Made by a program: the position numbers and the translations under genes
Notes under the pieces: generated by a model
What the model saw: only the letters and a program-made list of their open reading frames with translations
Told to the model about the DNA's origin: nothing
Databases searched by the model: none
Shown here: positions 9,974 through 19,055 of the stretch, piece after piece
Layout of the letters: each line of letters begins with the position of its first letter
Position numbering within the stretch: position 1 is the stretch's first letter
Assembly: GCA_030830475.1 (NCBI GenBank)
Contig: JAURMX010000053.1
Coordinates: 1 to 40,696 of the forward strand
Direction of reading: 5' to 3'
Source of the DNA: Candidatus Nanopelagicales bacterium
Lineage (GTDB): Bacteria > Actinomycetota > Actinomycetes > Nanopelagicales > Nanopelagicaceae
Length of the DNA: 40,696 nucleotides

Positions 9974-10692
9974 AACCGCCGAAAATCGATAAAGACAAAG
10001 TTCCGCATCACGTTGCCTTAGTCATGGATGGCAACGGGCGCTGGGCGAAGAAGCGTGGCTTACCAAGGACCAAAGGGCATGAAAAAGGCGAGAGTGCTTT
10101 ATTTGATGTTGTCGAGGGTGCGATTCAAATTGGGGTAAAAGAGTTATCAGCATTTGCCTTTTCTACAGAGAACTGGCGCCGTTCACCTGACGAGATTAAG
10201 TTCCTAATGGGCTTTAACCGTGATGTGATAAGAAGGCGCAGAGATGAAATGCATCGCATGGGTGTTCGGGTGCGTTGGGTCGGCAGACCACAGAAATTAT
10301 GGAAATCTGTGATTGAAGAGCTGCAGATAGCCGAAGAGTTGACCGCTAAAAACAAAGTTCTAACTTTGAATATGTGTGTGAATTACGGCGGGCGAGCGGA
10401 AATCGCTGATGCCGCTCAGAAGCTGGCGCAGGATATTCATCGGAAAAAGTTGAAGCCAGAGCAGATAAGTGAAAAGGTATTTGCTAAGTATCTTGATGAA
10501 CCTCAAATGAGAGATGTAGATTTATTCTTGCGGTCATCAGGGGAACAACGAACCTCTAACTTCCTGCTTTGGCAATCAGCATATGCTGAGATGGTATTTA
10601 TGGATGTCTTGTGGCCGGATGTCACCAGGCAAACATTGTGGAAAGCCATTGAGATTTATGCAGACCGAGAAAGACGTTTTGGAAAGGCATAG
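9970..10692 (+). CDS. uppS: Polyprenyl diphosphate synthase (UppS family)
   Basis: The cis-prenyltransferase adds isopentenyl units to make the long-chain lipid carrier of cell wall synthesis. The chosen GTG start at 9970 overlaps the recO stop as GTGA, with GAAAGAG upstream; an in-frame ATG at 9916 lies deep inside recO and would add 18 unlikely residues. The protein has 240 residues. The catalytic motif [16 protein letters not shown] starts at residue 15 with Asp20. FSTENWRR and the C-terminal [24 protein letters not shown] with ...FMDVLWPD are typical. Chain length (undecaprenyl or decaprenyl) cannot be read from sequence. Confidence 0.95.
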   Translation: MKPPKIDKDKVPHHVALVMDGNGRWAKKRGLPRTKGHEKGESALFDVVEGAIQIGVKELSAFAFSTENWRRSPDEIKFLMGFNRDVIRRRRDEMHRMGVRVRWVGRPQKLWKSVIEELQIAEELTAKNKVLTLNMCVNYGGRAEIADAAQKLAQDIHRKKLKPEQISEKVFAKYLDEPQMRDVDLFLRSSGEQRTSNFLLWQSAYAEMVFMDVLWPDVTRQTLWKAIEIYADRERRFGKA

Positions 10693-10694
10693 AG

Positions 10695-11297
10695 ATGAAG
10701 ACAAAAGCTGAGTTTTGGTTTGACCCAATCTGTCCATGGGCTTGGATGACTTCACGTTGGATTCTGGAGGTTGAGAAGGTTCGTGAAATTGAGGTCAACT
10801 GGAACCTGTTTTCTCTCGCCCACCTAAATCGCGATAAAGAACTTTCCGAAGAGTATAAAAAGGGTTTGGTTCGATCCTGGAATTGCACAAGGGTTATTGC
10901 AGCAGCACAAAAAGCTCATGGCTCAGCAGCTACTCTGCCGCTTTACACGGCAATCTCCTCAAGGATTCACCTGCAAAAGCAGGAGGTAAACCAAGCATTG
11001 TTTGAAGCGGCATTGGAGGAGGTTGGCCTAGATAAAAGCTTAGCTACCGCAATGAATGATGAATCTCTTAATGAGGCGATTATTGAGTCTCATGAACGTG
11101 GCATTAAATTGGTCGGAAATGATGTTGGTACCCCAATCATCTCTGTCGAAGGCACAGCTTTCTTTGGACCAGTAATCTCTCCGGCACCAAAAGGAGAAGA
11201 GGCAGGAAAACTTTGGGATGGGGTCGTTGGAGTCGCTAGCTACCCAGGATTCTTTGAAATCAAGAGAAGCCGTACCGTTGGCCCGATCTTTGATTAA
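10695..11297 (+). CDS. Mycothiol-dependent reductase, Rv2466c-like (DsbA fold)
   Basis: The 200-residue protein matches the actinobacterial family of Mycobacterium Rv2466c, a thioredoxin-like reductase that works with mycothiol, along its whole length. Examples are AEFWFDPICPWAWMTSRWIL at the N-terminus, DVGTPIISVEGTAFFGPV near residue 145, and GKLWDGVVGVASYPGFFEIKR at the end. The active site reads CPWA (Cys13), so only the first cysteine of a CXXC pair is present. This suggests a monothiol mechanism or mixed disulfide with mycothiol. It starts 2 nt after uppS. Its presence implies that the cell uses mycothiol, but no mycothiol genes are visible here. It converges with zur; the stops are adjacent. 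Confidence 0.88.
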   Translation: MKTKAEFWFDPICPWAWMTSRWILEVEKVREIEVNWNLFSLAHLNRDKELSEEYKKGLVRSWNCTRVIAAAQKAHGSAATLPLYTAISSRIHLQKQEVNQALFEAALEEVGLDKSLATAMNDESLNEAIIESHERGIKLVGNDVGTPIISVEGTAFFGPVISPAPKGEEAGKLWDGVVGVASYPGFFEIKRSRTVGPIFD

Positions 11298-11663
11298 TCA
11301 GCAGTTAGGGCAGATTCCGAATACTTCAGCGGTATGACCGACCTCGCGAAACCCGTGCTGTTCGGCAACGGTTTTGGTCCAACGCTCAATAGCTGAGCCT
11401 TCAATCTCCACGGTGGAGCCACATAGCTTGCAAACCAAGTGATGGTGGTGACTGTCTCCACATAAGCGGTAGATGGCCTCGCCATCATCGCGTCGTAATT
11501 GATCAACAATTTTGTCGCTCACTAGTGATTGGAGAGCACGATAAACGGTAGTTAATCCAATTGATTCACCATTTCGTTGCAGTAATTGATACAGCTCTTG
11601 AGCAGAGGCAAATCCACCGACCCGCTCTAGAATTCCAATTACTTTTACCTCAGATTTGTTCAT
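11298..11663 (-). CDS. zur: Zinc uptake regulator, Fur family
   Basis: This 121-residue metal-sensing repressor has the winged-helix domain of Fur proteins (GFASAQELYQLLQ...TTVYRALQSL, residues about 17-47), the metal site DSHHHHLVCKLCG around residues 70-82 and a C-terminal CPNC pair. The two CXXC pairs form the structural zinc site. The assignment to Zur rather than Fur rests on the operon with a ZIP transporter and the Zur-type palindrome in front of that operon. It begins 2 nt after the ZIP stop codon. It probably controls its own operon. Confidence 0.88.
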   Translation of the reverse strand: MNKSEVKVIGILERVGGFASAQELYQLLQRNGESIGLTTVYRALQSLVSDKIVDQLRRDDGEAIYRLCGDSHHHHLVCKLCGSTVEIEGSAIERWTKTVAEQHGFREVGHTAEVFGICPNC

Positions 11664-11665
11664 AC

Positions 11666-12484
11666 CTACTCGTTGTCGTCGTGATCATGCCCATCATCTA
11701 CGCCTTTTTCAATTGAAGTTTCATCATGAGAGTGAACATGCACCCCATGAAGTTGGCTAACAAGTAACCACATAATTGCAACGCCTGCCAAGGTTGAAAC
11801 TAGGGTCCAACGCGAAGCATGTCGGGCATGCGCCTCTGGCAAAATATGGCTAGTTGCAAGGTAGATCAAAATTCCGGAAAACGCCGCCAAGTAAAGCGCA
11901 GTGAAGTTTTCATTTAAGGCGAGAGATGAACCAATTACCGCTCCACTAATTCTCGCAACAGAATCAACTACAAGTAACCAGATACCTTTTCTAGTCCACT
12001 TACCGCTCTTAATCATCAGCGAAACAGTGTTCAGGCCATCGCTAAAGGCATGCACTAGAAGCGCCACAAATACTGCAATTCCAAGTTTGTCATCTATAGT
12101 GAATGCAACTCCAAGCGCAAGACCATCTAGAAAAACATGGCCGCCCATCGCAAGTGCGCCAAGACCACCTGCAACATTGATGCTGTGCTCATGATCATGC
12201 CCATATTCAGATTCAGCCGGTTCATGAGATCCGAAGGCTCTTTCATAAATATGAAGAAGAAGGAATCCGGCAACTAACGCTACTGAAACCGCGGGTGCAC
12301 CGAGGAACTCGGTGTTGGACATGGAAAAGACTTCCGGCAACAAATCAAAGGCGACTAGACCAAGTAGTAAACCTGCGGCGAGACCGAGTACTAGATGCAG
12401 ACGATCCTTCGCGCGCAGCGCCAGCAAACCTCCTGCAGCTGTTGCGATGGCGGTGAGGGCGGCCAGAAGAATTGCGGTATTCAT
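11666..12484 (-). CDS. ZIP family metal transporter (zinc uptake)
   Basis: The 272-residue membrane protein has about eight hydrophobic segments. It shows ZIP signatures: an HAFSDGLN motif around residue 147 in segment IV and FLDGLALGVAF in the segment before. Two His/Asp-rich stretches (YGHDHEHS near residue 97 and GHDHDDNE at the C-terminus) could collect zinc. Imported metal is probably zinc, because the gene is cotranscribed with zur and preceded by a Zur box. The start ATG at 12484 has no ribosome binding site. TAGCCT (complement of 12491-12496) ends exactly 6 nt upstream, as expected for leaderless transcription. Confidence 0.88.
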   Translation of the reverse strand: MNTAILLAALTAIATAAGGLLALRAKDRLHLVLGLAAGLLLGLVAFDLLPEVFSMSNTEFLGAPAVSVALVAGFLLLHIYERAFGSHEPAESEYGHDHEHSINVAGGLGALAMGGHVFLDGLALGVAFTIDDKLGIAVFVALLVHAFSDGLNTVSLMIKSGKWTRKGIWLLVVDSVARISGAVIGSSLALNENFTALYLAAFSGILIYLATSHILPEAHARHASRWTLVSTLAGVAIMWLLVSQLHGVHVHSHDETSIEKGVDDGHDHDDNE

Positions 12485-12490
12485 GCTGAA

Positions 12491-12496
12491 AGGCTA
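12491..12496 (-). promoter_or_regulatory. Candidate -10 (TAGCCT) for the ZIP-zur operon
   Basis: On the minus strand TAGCCT ends 6 nt before the ATG at 12484. The Zur box at 12501-12521 covers the spacer and -35 area, so bound Zur would block the polymerase. Confidence 0.5.
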
Positions 12497-12500
12497 GCAG

Positions 12501-12521
12501 AAATGAAAATGATTTTCATTT
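12501..12521. promoter_or_regulatory. Zur box, 21-bp perfect palindrome
   Basis: AAATGAAAAT-G-ATTTTCATTT has arms of 10 bp around a central G. It contains TGAAAATGATTTTCA, which matches the known Zur operator type of actinobacteria. It lies 16 bp upstream of the ZIP start codon. The glyS promoter is 36 bp further on the other side, so an effect on glyS is less likely. Confidence 0.85.
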
Positions 12522-12556
12522 TCAAGTTTAGGCGTAGTTTGAGCGTAACTGCGGGC

Positions 12557-12649
12557 TAAAATTCTCATCTGCGCCCAGCTGGCTGCGATATCGATCCGAC
12601 TAGCTGCGACCGGTGCGCACCGCCGACAGCCAGCCGGATGGAGACCACC
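12557..12649 (+). promoter_or_regulatory. glyS promoter and structured leader
   Basis: TAAAAT at 12557-12562 is a good -10. The following 85 nt can fold: GCTGGCTG (12578-12585) pairs with CAGCCAGC (12627-12634), and inside it CGGTGCGCACCG (12611-12622) forms a small hairpin. GCTGCGA occurs twice (12582-12588 and 12603-12609). No T-box sequence was recognised. A purine-rich ribosome binding site (GGATGGAGA) precedes the ATG at 12650. Confidence 0.45.
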
Positions 12650-14029
12650 ATGGCCCAAGATCGTTTAGAAACAATTGTTAGCCTCGCCAAACGTCGCGGT
12701 TTTGTTTATCCCTCATCTGAAATTTATGGCGGCTTACGTGCCTCTTGGGATTACGGCCCCCTCGGAGTTGAGTTAAAAAACAATGTAAAGCGTCAATGGT
12801 GGAAATCCATGGTCATGGGACGTGAAGATGTTGTTGGTCTCGACTCCTGCGTGATTTTGGCACGTGAGGTTTGGGAGGCCTCCGGACATGTTGAAACCTT
12901 CACTGATCCTTTAACTGAATGCACTGAGTGCCACAAAAGGTACCGTGCTGATCATCTTGAAGAAGCTTTCGAAGCAAAACAAAATCGCAAACCGCAATCA
13001 TTGGATGAAATTAACTGCCCGCATTGCGGCAACAAAGGAAAGTTCACTGCTCCAAAACAATTTTCCGGATTGTTAAAGACTTATTTGGGTGCTGTAGAGG
13101 ATGAGTCGGGATTGGCGTATATGCGCCCTGAAACCGCGCAGGGAATCTTTATTAACTTCGATAACGTTGCAACCACTGCGCGTAAGAAGCCACCATTTGG
13201 AATTGGTCAGATTGGTAAATCTTTCCGTAATGAAATCACACCAGGAAACTTTATCTTCCGCACGCGAGAGTTCGAGCAGATGGAGATGGAGTTTTTCGTT
13301 GTTCCAGGCACAGATGAAGAGTGGCATCAAAAATGGATTGTTACCCGTTTGGATTGGTAAATCGATTTAGGAATCAATCCAGAGCGTTTGCGTTTGTTTG
13401 AACATCCTAAGGAGAAGTTGTCACATTACTCAAAGCGCACCGTTGATATTGAGTACAAATTTGAATTTACTGGAACTGAGTGGGGCGAGCTAGAAGGTAT
13501 AGCCAATCGCACCAACTTTGATTTGAAGGCTCATTCAGAGAAATCAGGCAAGGATCTCTCCTGGTTTGATCAAGAGAACAATGAGCGCTGGTTCCCGTAT
13601 GTAATTGAGCCTGCGGCCGGCGTAGATCGCTGCACTTTGACCTTCATGATGGATGCGTATACCGAGGATGAAGCACCGAACTCCAAGGGCGAGATGGAGA
13701 AGCGCACTGTTTTGAAGTTGGATTATCGATTAGCTCCTGTGAAGGTGGCGGTTTTGCCATTGTCACGCAACGCAGATTTATCACCAAAGGCAAAGGATTT
13801 AGCTGCAAAGTTGCGTAAGAACTGGAATGTTGATTTTGATGATGCTGGTGCAATTGGACGTCGCTATCGCCGTCAGGATGAAATCGGCACTCCATATTGC
13901 ATCACAATCGACTTTGAAACTTTGGATGACAACGCGGTCACCATTCGCGAACGCGACTCCATGAAGCAAGAGCGGATTGGAATTGACCAAGTTGAATCCT
14001 GGTTGGCTCCCAAGCTTTTAGGTTGTTAA
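12650..14029 (+). CDS. glyS: Glycyl-tRNA synthetase, interrupted by an in-frame TAA
   Basis: This is the single-chain class II glycine-tRNA ligase of actinobacteria. The frame starts [20 protein letters not shown] and contains a zinc ribbon (CTEC...CPHC) and class II motifs ([26 protein letters not shown]). The C-terminal part carries motif 3 and the anticodon-binding domain ([24 protein letters not shown]). A TAA stop at 13358-13360 (codon 237) sits in the same frame between RLDW and [12 protein letters not shown], where mycobacterial GlyS has Tyr (RLQWYIDLGI). One base change from TAT or TAC explains it. Both sides are otherwise intact. Because the gene is essential, a sequencing error or a recent mutation is more likely than true loss. 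No second glyS is seen. The ATG at 12638 is a less likely start. Confidence 0.9.
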
Positions 14030-15183
14030 ATACCTTGTCTGCAGTAAAGCCACTTCATCTTCCAATTCGAGATGGCGGCTTGGATCTAAAAGTTCCAGTT
14101 GTGCTTGCCCCAATGGCAGGAATTACAAACTCAGCTTTTAGACTTCTTTGTCGCGAACAAGGTGCAGGTTTATTTATCTCTGAAATGGTTACCGCGCGTG
14201 CGCTTACAGAGCGTAATGAAGAAACAATGAGAATGATTGTGCCGGGTGAAGGGGAGACTCCTAGATCTGTGCAGTTATATGCAACCGATCCAATTGATTT
14301 GCAGCGTGCCGTAGAAATGTTGGGCAAAGAGGACTTAGCTGATCACATCGATCTTAATTTTGGTTGCCCGGTTCCCAAGGTGACTAGAAAAGGTGGCGGC
14401 TCTGCTCTTCCTTATAAGAGGCGACTTTTTGCCACTTTGGTCTCGGCTGCTGTGGAGACGGCGAAAAAATATGAGATTCCAGTAACTGTAAAGATGCGCG
14501 TGGGAATTGATAGCGAGCATGAAACCTATTTAGATGCGGGCAAGATTGCTGCAGATATTGGAGTCGCTTGGGTTGCACTTCACGCACGTACCGCAGCTCA
14601 GTTTTATGAAGGAAAATCCGATTGGAACAAGATTAAAAATCTCGTCGAACACTTAGCTCCAACGGGGGTTCCTGTGCTGGGAAATGGCGATATTTGGTCG
14701 GGAAATGACGGCGTAAAGATGGTGGCTGAAACCGGCTGCGCGGGAGTTGTTGTGGGTCGTGGCTGCCTTGGCAGGCCCTGGCTCTTTGCTGATTTAGTGC
14801 GTGCTTTCAATGGAGAAGGGGAGCGACCACTACCCAGGTTGTTTGAAGTTCGCGAAGTAATGTGGCGACACGCCCAACTTCTTGTTGAATACTTCCAAAA
14901 TGAACATCGCGCCTGTCGAGATCTTCGTAAACACATGGCTTGGTATCTAAAGGGTTTTCGGGTTGAAGGCGGAATGCGTTCTCAATTCGGCATGGTTTCA
15001 TCATTAAGTGAACTTCGTTCATTTCTAGATCAATTAGTTGATCAACCATATCCAGAGGCGATTGGCGATGCACCCCGTGGTCGCACAAGCCATGGAAGAT
15101 CGGTAACCCTGCCGCAAGGTTGGTTGGATGATCCAGAGGAGTTGGTTTCTGTCGATGGCTCAGACTCAGGATCTGGTGGTTGA
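14023..15183 (+). CDS. dusB: tRNA-dihydrouridine synthase
   Basis: The FMN enzyme reduces uridines in the D-loop of tRNA. The 386 residues show the TIM-barrel signature [17 protein letters not shown] (residues 24-40), the catalytic cysteine Cys115 in [20 protein letters not shown], and the FMN phosphate loop VLGNGDIWS and [13 protein letters not shown] near 220-245. It has the length of actinobacterial DusB. The start is uncertain: TTG at 14023 overlaps the end of glyS by 7 nt and TTG at 14035 is also possible; neither has a clear ribosome binding site. The stop overlaps the next start by 1 nt. Confidence 0.93.
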   Translation: MLNTLSAVKPLHLPIRDGGLDLKVPVVLAPMAGITNSAFRLLCREQGAGLFISEMVTARALTERNEETMRMIVPGEGETPRSVQLYATDPIDLQRAVEMLGKEDLADHIDLNFGCPVPKVTRKGGGSALPYKRRLFATLVSAAVETAKKYEIPVTVKMRVGIDSEHETYLDAGKIAADIGVAWVALHARTAAQFYEGKSDWNKIKNLVEHLAPTGVPVLGNGDIWSGNDGVKMVAETGCAGVVVGRGCLGRPWLFADLVRAFNGEGERPLPRLFEVREVMWRHAQLLVEYFQNEHRACRDLRKHMAWYLKGFRVEGGMRSQFGMVSSLSELRSFLDQLVDQPYPEAIGDAPRGRTSHGRSVTLPQGWLDDPEELVSVDGSDSGSGG

Positions 15184-15818
15184 TGTTTGCGATAAAGATG
15201 CTGTGGCGGATGATTGCCTTCATATTGCTAGTTGTTTTGGTGGTACCAACTTGGGCTTTAGGAAAAACTTGGTATGCCGCCAATAATCAAACCATCCGTA
15301 AAGCAGATGCAATTGTTGTCATGGGAGCCGCACAGCTAGATGGTCGACCAGGCGAAGTTCTTTCGGCAAGGTTAAAAGAGAGTTTGCGGATCTATCAAGA
15401 TAATTTGGCACCAAAGATTTATACATTGGGCGCTGGCGCACCCGGCGATCGATATACAGAGGCGAAAGCAGGACGTAATTGGCTAATCGTAAAGAAAGTG
15501 CCGCGAAGTGATGTTATTGAAGTTCCTTATGGCAGAGACTCATTGCGCAGTATCGAAGGTTTCGCCAAAGTTATTAAGGAAGCAGGTTTAAAAAACAAAG
15601 TTAAAGACATCATTATTGTCACCGATCCTTATCATTGCTTGAGATCAACTACCATGGCTAATGATCAAGGCTTTGTTGCTACCTGTTCTCCAGCAAAGGT
15701 CGGTATCGCCAGCCTTGAAGAGGTCGGCTTTAAGTATTTAGTAAGAGAAACTGGGGCATATTTAGCTTATGTAACGCTGGGTCGGCGGGGCATTCACATT
15801 AGCGACCACACAGCCTAA
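15183..15818 (+). CDS. YdcF/SanA-like DUF218 membrane-anchored protein
   Basis: The 211-residue protein has one N-terminal membrane helix (about residues 9-28) followed by a DUF218 domain facing outside. Signatures are the beginning KADAIVVMGAAQLDGRPGEVLSARL and the middle KDIIIVTDPYHCLRST. Members such as SanA, YdcF and ElyC are linked to envelope integrity, but their reaction is unclear. The ATG at 15183 overlaps the dusB stop (TGATG); a TTG one codon earlier is less likely. It is in an operon with dusB and probably dgt. Confidence 0.8.
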   Translation: MFAIKMLWRMIAFILLVVLVVPTWALGKTWYAANNQTIRKADAIVVMGAAQLDGRPGEVLSARLKESLRIYQDNLAPKIYTLGAGAPGDRYTEAKAGRNWLIVKKVPRSDVIEVPYGRDSLRSIEGFAKVIKEAGLKNKVKDIIIVTDPYHCLRSTTMANDQGFVATCSPAKVGIASLEEVGFKYLVRETGAYLAYVTLGRRGIHISDHTA

Positions 15819-15837
15819 GAAGTAGCCTAAGAGCCTT

Positions 15838-17079
15838 ATGGTGCTAAGACCCGCCCACGAAAATCAGGCTTACTCTGATTTTGATCGGGAGCGATTTCTG
15901 GATGAACCAGCCAAACGAAAAGGGCGAACCGAGTTTGCTCGGGACCGTGCCCGCATTATTCATTCTTTTGCGCTCCGGCGCTTGGCAGCTAAAACTCAGG
16001 TTGCAGTTCCTTGGGCAAGTGATTTTCCCAGAACCCGTTTGTCGCACTCTTTGGAGTGTGCTCAGGTGGGTAGGGAATTAGGAGCTGCACTGGGCGCTGA
16101 TCCAGATTTAATGGAGAGCGCTTGCTTGGCACATGATTTAGGCCATCCACCTTTTGGTCACAATGGTGAACAAGCTTTGGCAAAGATTGCAGAGGGCATT
16201 GGAGGATTTGAAGGCAATGCGCAGAGCTTTAGGTTGTTATCTAGAATAGAGGCCAAAACAGTTGATAATGATGGAATCTCTGTTGGATTAAATCTAACTC
16301 GCGCAACTTTGGATGCGGCTACCAAGTATCCGTGGAGTTCGCTAAGCAACCCCAAGAAGTTTGGTGTCTATGAAGATGATCAAGAGATTTTTAATTGGGT
16401 AAGAAAGGATGCGCCAGAGGGTAAAACCTGTATAGAAGCTCAAATTATGGATTGGTCAGATGATGTAGCTTATTCAGTACATGATCTCGAAGATGCATTA
16501 GTTACGGGTCAGTTTGATTTAAATGATTTAGAGAAGGATCTGCCCTCGCTCTATCAAACCGCGGTCAGTGATTACATGTCTGATCTAACTCAGAATGAGG
16601 CGAAGCAAGCTTTAGATTCGCTGAGAAATCTTTCCTGTTGGCCGAAAGAGTTTGATCGTAGTCATCGACATTTGGCTCAACTAAAAGATCTAACTAGCCA
16701 GTTGATAGGACGTTTTGCTCTCGCTGCAGAACGTGAAACCCGCGCCCATTACGGCGATGGTGATTTGGTGCGATATTCAGCGAATTTATTGGTGCCTCGA
16801 ACGCAACGAGCAGAGGTGGCTCTACTTAAGTCCATGGCGGGTTTTTACATAATTCGCGCTGAGAAATCTCAAGAACGTTATGCCAAGCAGCAACAGGTAA
16901 TAGCTGAGCTAGTTAAGGCGGTTAGGGAGAATGCCCCGGAAAGCCTAGAAAGTTTCTTTTTACAGGAGTGGCAAAGAGCTGGTTCAGAGCGGGAGAAGCT
17001 TCGAGTTGTCATCGACCAAATCGCATCACTAACCGATGTTGGAGCCTATGCGCTACATGAGAAATTGATTGGGGCTTAG
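15838..17079 (+). CDS. dgt: Deoxyguanosinetriphosphate triphosphohydrolase-like protein
   Basis: This HD-domain enzyme cleaves dGTP or other dNTPs to nucleoside and triphosphate, which helps control the dNTP pool. The 413 residues carry metal ligands His70 (RTRLSHSLE) and His99-Asp100 (CLAHDLGHPPFGHNGE), and a later Asp in IMDWSDDVAYSVHDLEDAL around residue 210. The family is found directly before dnaG in many actinobacteria, as here (10-bp gap). ATG start at 15838 without an evident ribosome binding site. Confidence 0.93.
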   Translation: MVLRPAHENQAYSDFDRERFLDEPAKRKGRTEFARDRARIIHSFALRRLAAKTQVAVPWASDFPRTRLSHSLECAQVGRELGAALGADPDLMESACLAHDLGHPPFGHNGEQALAKIAEGIGGFEGNAQSFRLLSRIEAKTVDNDGISVGLNLTRATLDAATKYPWSSLSNPKKFGVYEDDQEIFNWVRKDAPEGKTCIEAQIMDWSDDVAYSVHDLEDALVTGQFDLNDLEKDLPSLYQTAVSDYMSDLTQNEAKQALDSLRNLSCWPKEFDRSHRHLAQLKDLTSQLIGRFALAAERETRAHYGDGDLVRYSANLLVPRTQRAEVALLKSMAGFYIIRAEKSQERYAKQQQVIAELVKAVRENAPESLESFFLQEWQRAGSEREKLRVVIDQIASLTDVGAYALHEKLIGA

Positions 17080-17089
17080 GATAACCGCC

Positions 17090-18925
17090 ATGTCCGGACG
17101 AATAAGAGATGTAGATGTCACTTATGTTCGTGATCATTCACCAATCGATGACGTCGTAGGGGAGTATGTTCAATTAAAAGGCGCCGGTGGGGGACAGAAG
17201 AAAGGATTGTGTCCATTCCATGATGAGAAAACGCCATCCTTTCATGTAACACCAAGCCGCGGTTATTTTCATTGTTTTGGTTGCCAAACAGGCGGCGATG
17301 TCATCGCATTTGTAATGAAGATTGATCATCTAACTTTTACAGAAACTATTGAAAGGTTAGCTGAAAGAATTGGCTATCAATTAACTTATGAGCAAAGTTC
17401 AGGTGGACCAAAGGCTCCAGCAGGGCAGCGTTCAAGATTAATTGCAGCACATGTAGAGGCGGTTTCGTTTTATAGAGAACAGCTTCAACTTCCTGAGGCA
17501 GCGCATGCTAGAGATTTATTAATCAAGCGCGGATTTGATCGCGCAGCTTGCGACTCTTTTGAGGTTGGCTATTCTCCAGATGATTGGGATTCACTCACTA
17601 AATTCTTGAGAGCTAAAGGATTTACTGTTGAAGAGCTAACCCTGGCCGGACTTTCTAAAGAAGGCCAAAAGGGTCCAATAGATAGGTTTAGAAATAGATT
17701 GATGTGGCCAATTCGAGATATCTCCGGTGATGTGGTTGGTTTCGGAGCCCGAAAGTTGGCAAGCGATGAAGAGGATCAGGGCCCGAAGTATTTGAACACC
17801 CCAGAAACTCCAATTTATAAGAAAAGTCAGGTGCTTTACGGGCTGGATCGAGCCAAGAAAGAGATCGCCAAACGCCGCCAAGCGGTAATTGTTGAGGGTT
17901 ATACCGATGTCATGGCGGCCCACTTAGCGGGTATCACAACCGCGGTTGCTACCTGCGGCACCGCATTTGGTGATGAACACATAAGAATTCTCCGGCGCTT
18001 ATTGATGGATGATGATGCGTTCAGAGGCGAAGTTATTTTTACCTTTGATGGTGATGCCGCCGGACAAAAAGCAGCGCTACGCGCTTTTGGTGATGATCAG
18101 AAGTTTGTTACCCAAACCTTTGTCGCGGTCGAACCTAGTGGAATGGATCCCTGCGAGCTACGCCAACATCATGGAGATTCAGCGGTTCGCGATCTAATTG
18201 CGCGTCGAGTTCCATTGTTTGAGTTTGCAATTAAGAGCGCCATAAAGCAGTTTGATCTCACCAACGCTGATGGCAGAGTCTCAGCATTAAATGCTGCTGC
18301 ACCATTAATTGGAAAAATTAGAGATGCTTCTTTGCGGCCAGAGTATGCCCGCAGCTTGGCGGGCTGGCTTGGTATGGAGGTCGAAGTTGTATTGGCTGCG
18401 GTCAAGAAAAATTCCGGTTCATCTATGAAGAGCACTGTCGATAATGTTGTCACAAGCAATTGGCGACCAGATCCAAATGAACCAAAGCTAATTTTGGAGC
18501 GAGAGGTATTAAAGGTGCGCCTGCAGATGCCAGCCTTGATGAGAAATTGGCGGGAGTTGGAGACTAATGCTTTTTCACATCCTGCCTACATTAAGTTACG
18601 CGAGTTCATAGATACCCAAAATGATTTTGCTCCAGTTGATTTATCAGCCACTGATTCAGAGGAGCTGAAATCTTTCATTACCGAGTTAACGGTCGAGCCG
18701 ATACGGACCGATGGTGAGATCTCAGATCGCTATGTCACCAGTATCTGCGCCCGGCTAAATGAAGTGGCTCTAAGCCGTTCTATAGCTGAGGTTAAGTCCT
18801 CTTTGCAGAGGTTAAACCCGGTAGAAAATGAGGCGGAGTACAACCGAATCTTCACCGATCTGGTCTCCATGGAGAGCAAGCGTAGAAATCTCAAGGAAAT
18901 GGCCTTGGGCGAGGGTCTGGCTTAA
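17090..18925 (+). CDS. dnaG: DNA primase
   Basis: DnaG makes the RNA primers for replication. With the ATG at 17090 the protein has 611 residues. The N-terminal zinc finger is Cys41-x2-His44...Cys62-x2-Cys65 (CPFHDEKTPSFH, FHCFGCQTGGD). The catalytic core has the YLNTPETPIYKKSQVLYGLD motif and the Toprim site with Glu around 269 (VIVEGYTDVMAAHLAG) and FTFDGDAAGQKA. The C-terminal part is the DnaB-interacting region. The longer frame from 17069 starts inside dgt and adds 7 unlikely residues. TAGGAT at 17077-17082 lies 7 nt upstream and might be a leaderless promoter, but it includes the dgt stop codon. Confidence 0.96.
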   Translation: MSGRIRDVDVTYVRDHSPIDDVVGEYVQLKGAGGGQKKGLCPFHDEKTPSFHVTPSRGYFHCFGCQTGGDVIAFVMKIDHLTFTETIERLAERIGYQLTYEQSSGGPKAPAGQRSRLIAAHVEAVSFYREQLQLPEAAHARDLLIKRGFDRAACDSFEVGYSPDDWDSLTKFLRAKGFTVEELTLAGLSKEGQKGPIDRFRNRLMWPIRDISGDVVGFGARKLASDEEDQGPKYLNTPETPIYKKSQVLYGLDRAKKEIAKRRQAVIVEGYTDVMAAHLAGITTAVATCGTAFGDEHIRILRRLLMDDDAFRGEVIFTFDGDAAGQKAALRAFGDDQKFVTQTFVAVEPSGMDPCELRQHHGDSAVRDLIARRVPLFEFAIKSAIKQFDLTNADGRVSALNAAAPLIGKIRDASLRPEYARSLAGWLGMEVEVVLAAVKKNSGSSMKSTVDNVVTSNWRPDPNEPKLILEREVLKVRLQMPALMRNWRELETNAFSHPAYIKLREFIDTQNDFAPVDLSATDSEELKSFITELTVEPIRTDGEISDRYVTSICARLNEVALSRSIAEVKSSLQRLNPVENEAEYNRIFTDLVSMESKRRNLKEMALGEGLA

Positions 18926-18973
18926 TTTCTCGCTTTCAGAAACCTTGGTCTAGAGTTGCGCGCTGTAAGCCGA

Positions 18974-19046
18974 TCCCTGATAGCTCAATCGGCAGAGCAG
19001 CCGGCTGTTAACCGGCAGGTTCTTGGTTCGAGTCCAAGTCAGGGAG
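18974..19046 (+). tRNA. tRNA-Asn (GTT)
   Basis: A 73-nt cloverleaf: acceptor TCCCTGA with TCAGGGA, D-arm GCTC/GAGC, anticodon stem GCCGG/CCGGC with loop CTGTTAA (anticodon GTT), T-arm CTTGG TTCGAGT CCAAG, discriminator G. CCA is not encoded (CTT follows). It stands alone between dnaG and the ACT-domain gene. Confidence 0.97.
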
Positions 19047-19055
19047 CTTTTCATT

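Noticed and set aside
12562-12649. T-box riboswitch before glyS
   Set aside because: The conserved T-box sequence and a terminator were not found; only general stems are visible.
13388-14029. Separate gene for the C-terminal half of GlyS starting at TTG
   Set aside because: No convincing ribosome binding site, and the start would skip conserved residues after the TAA; a single interrupted gene fits better.
14807-15283. 158-codon minus-strand frame over the dusB end
   Set aside because: Antisense of dusB and the YdcF-like gene, both well supported; no recognisable domain.
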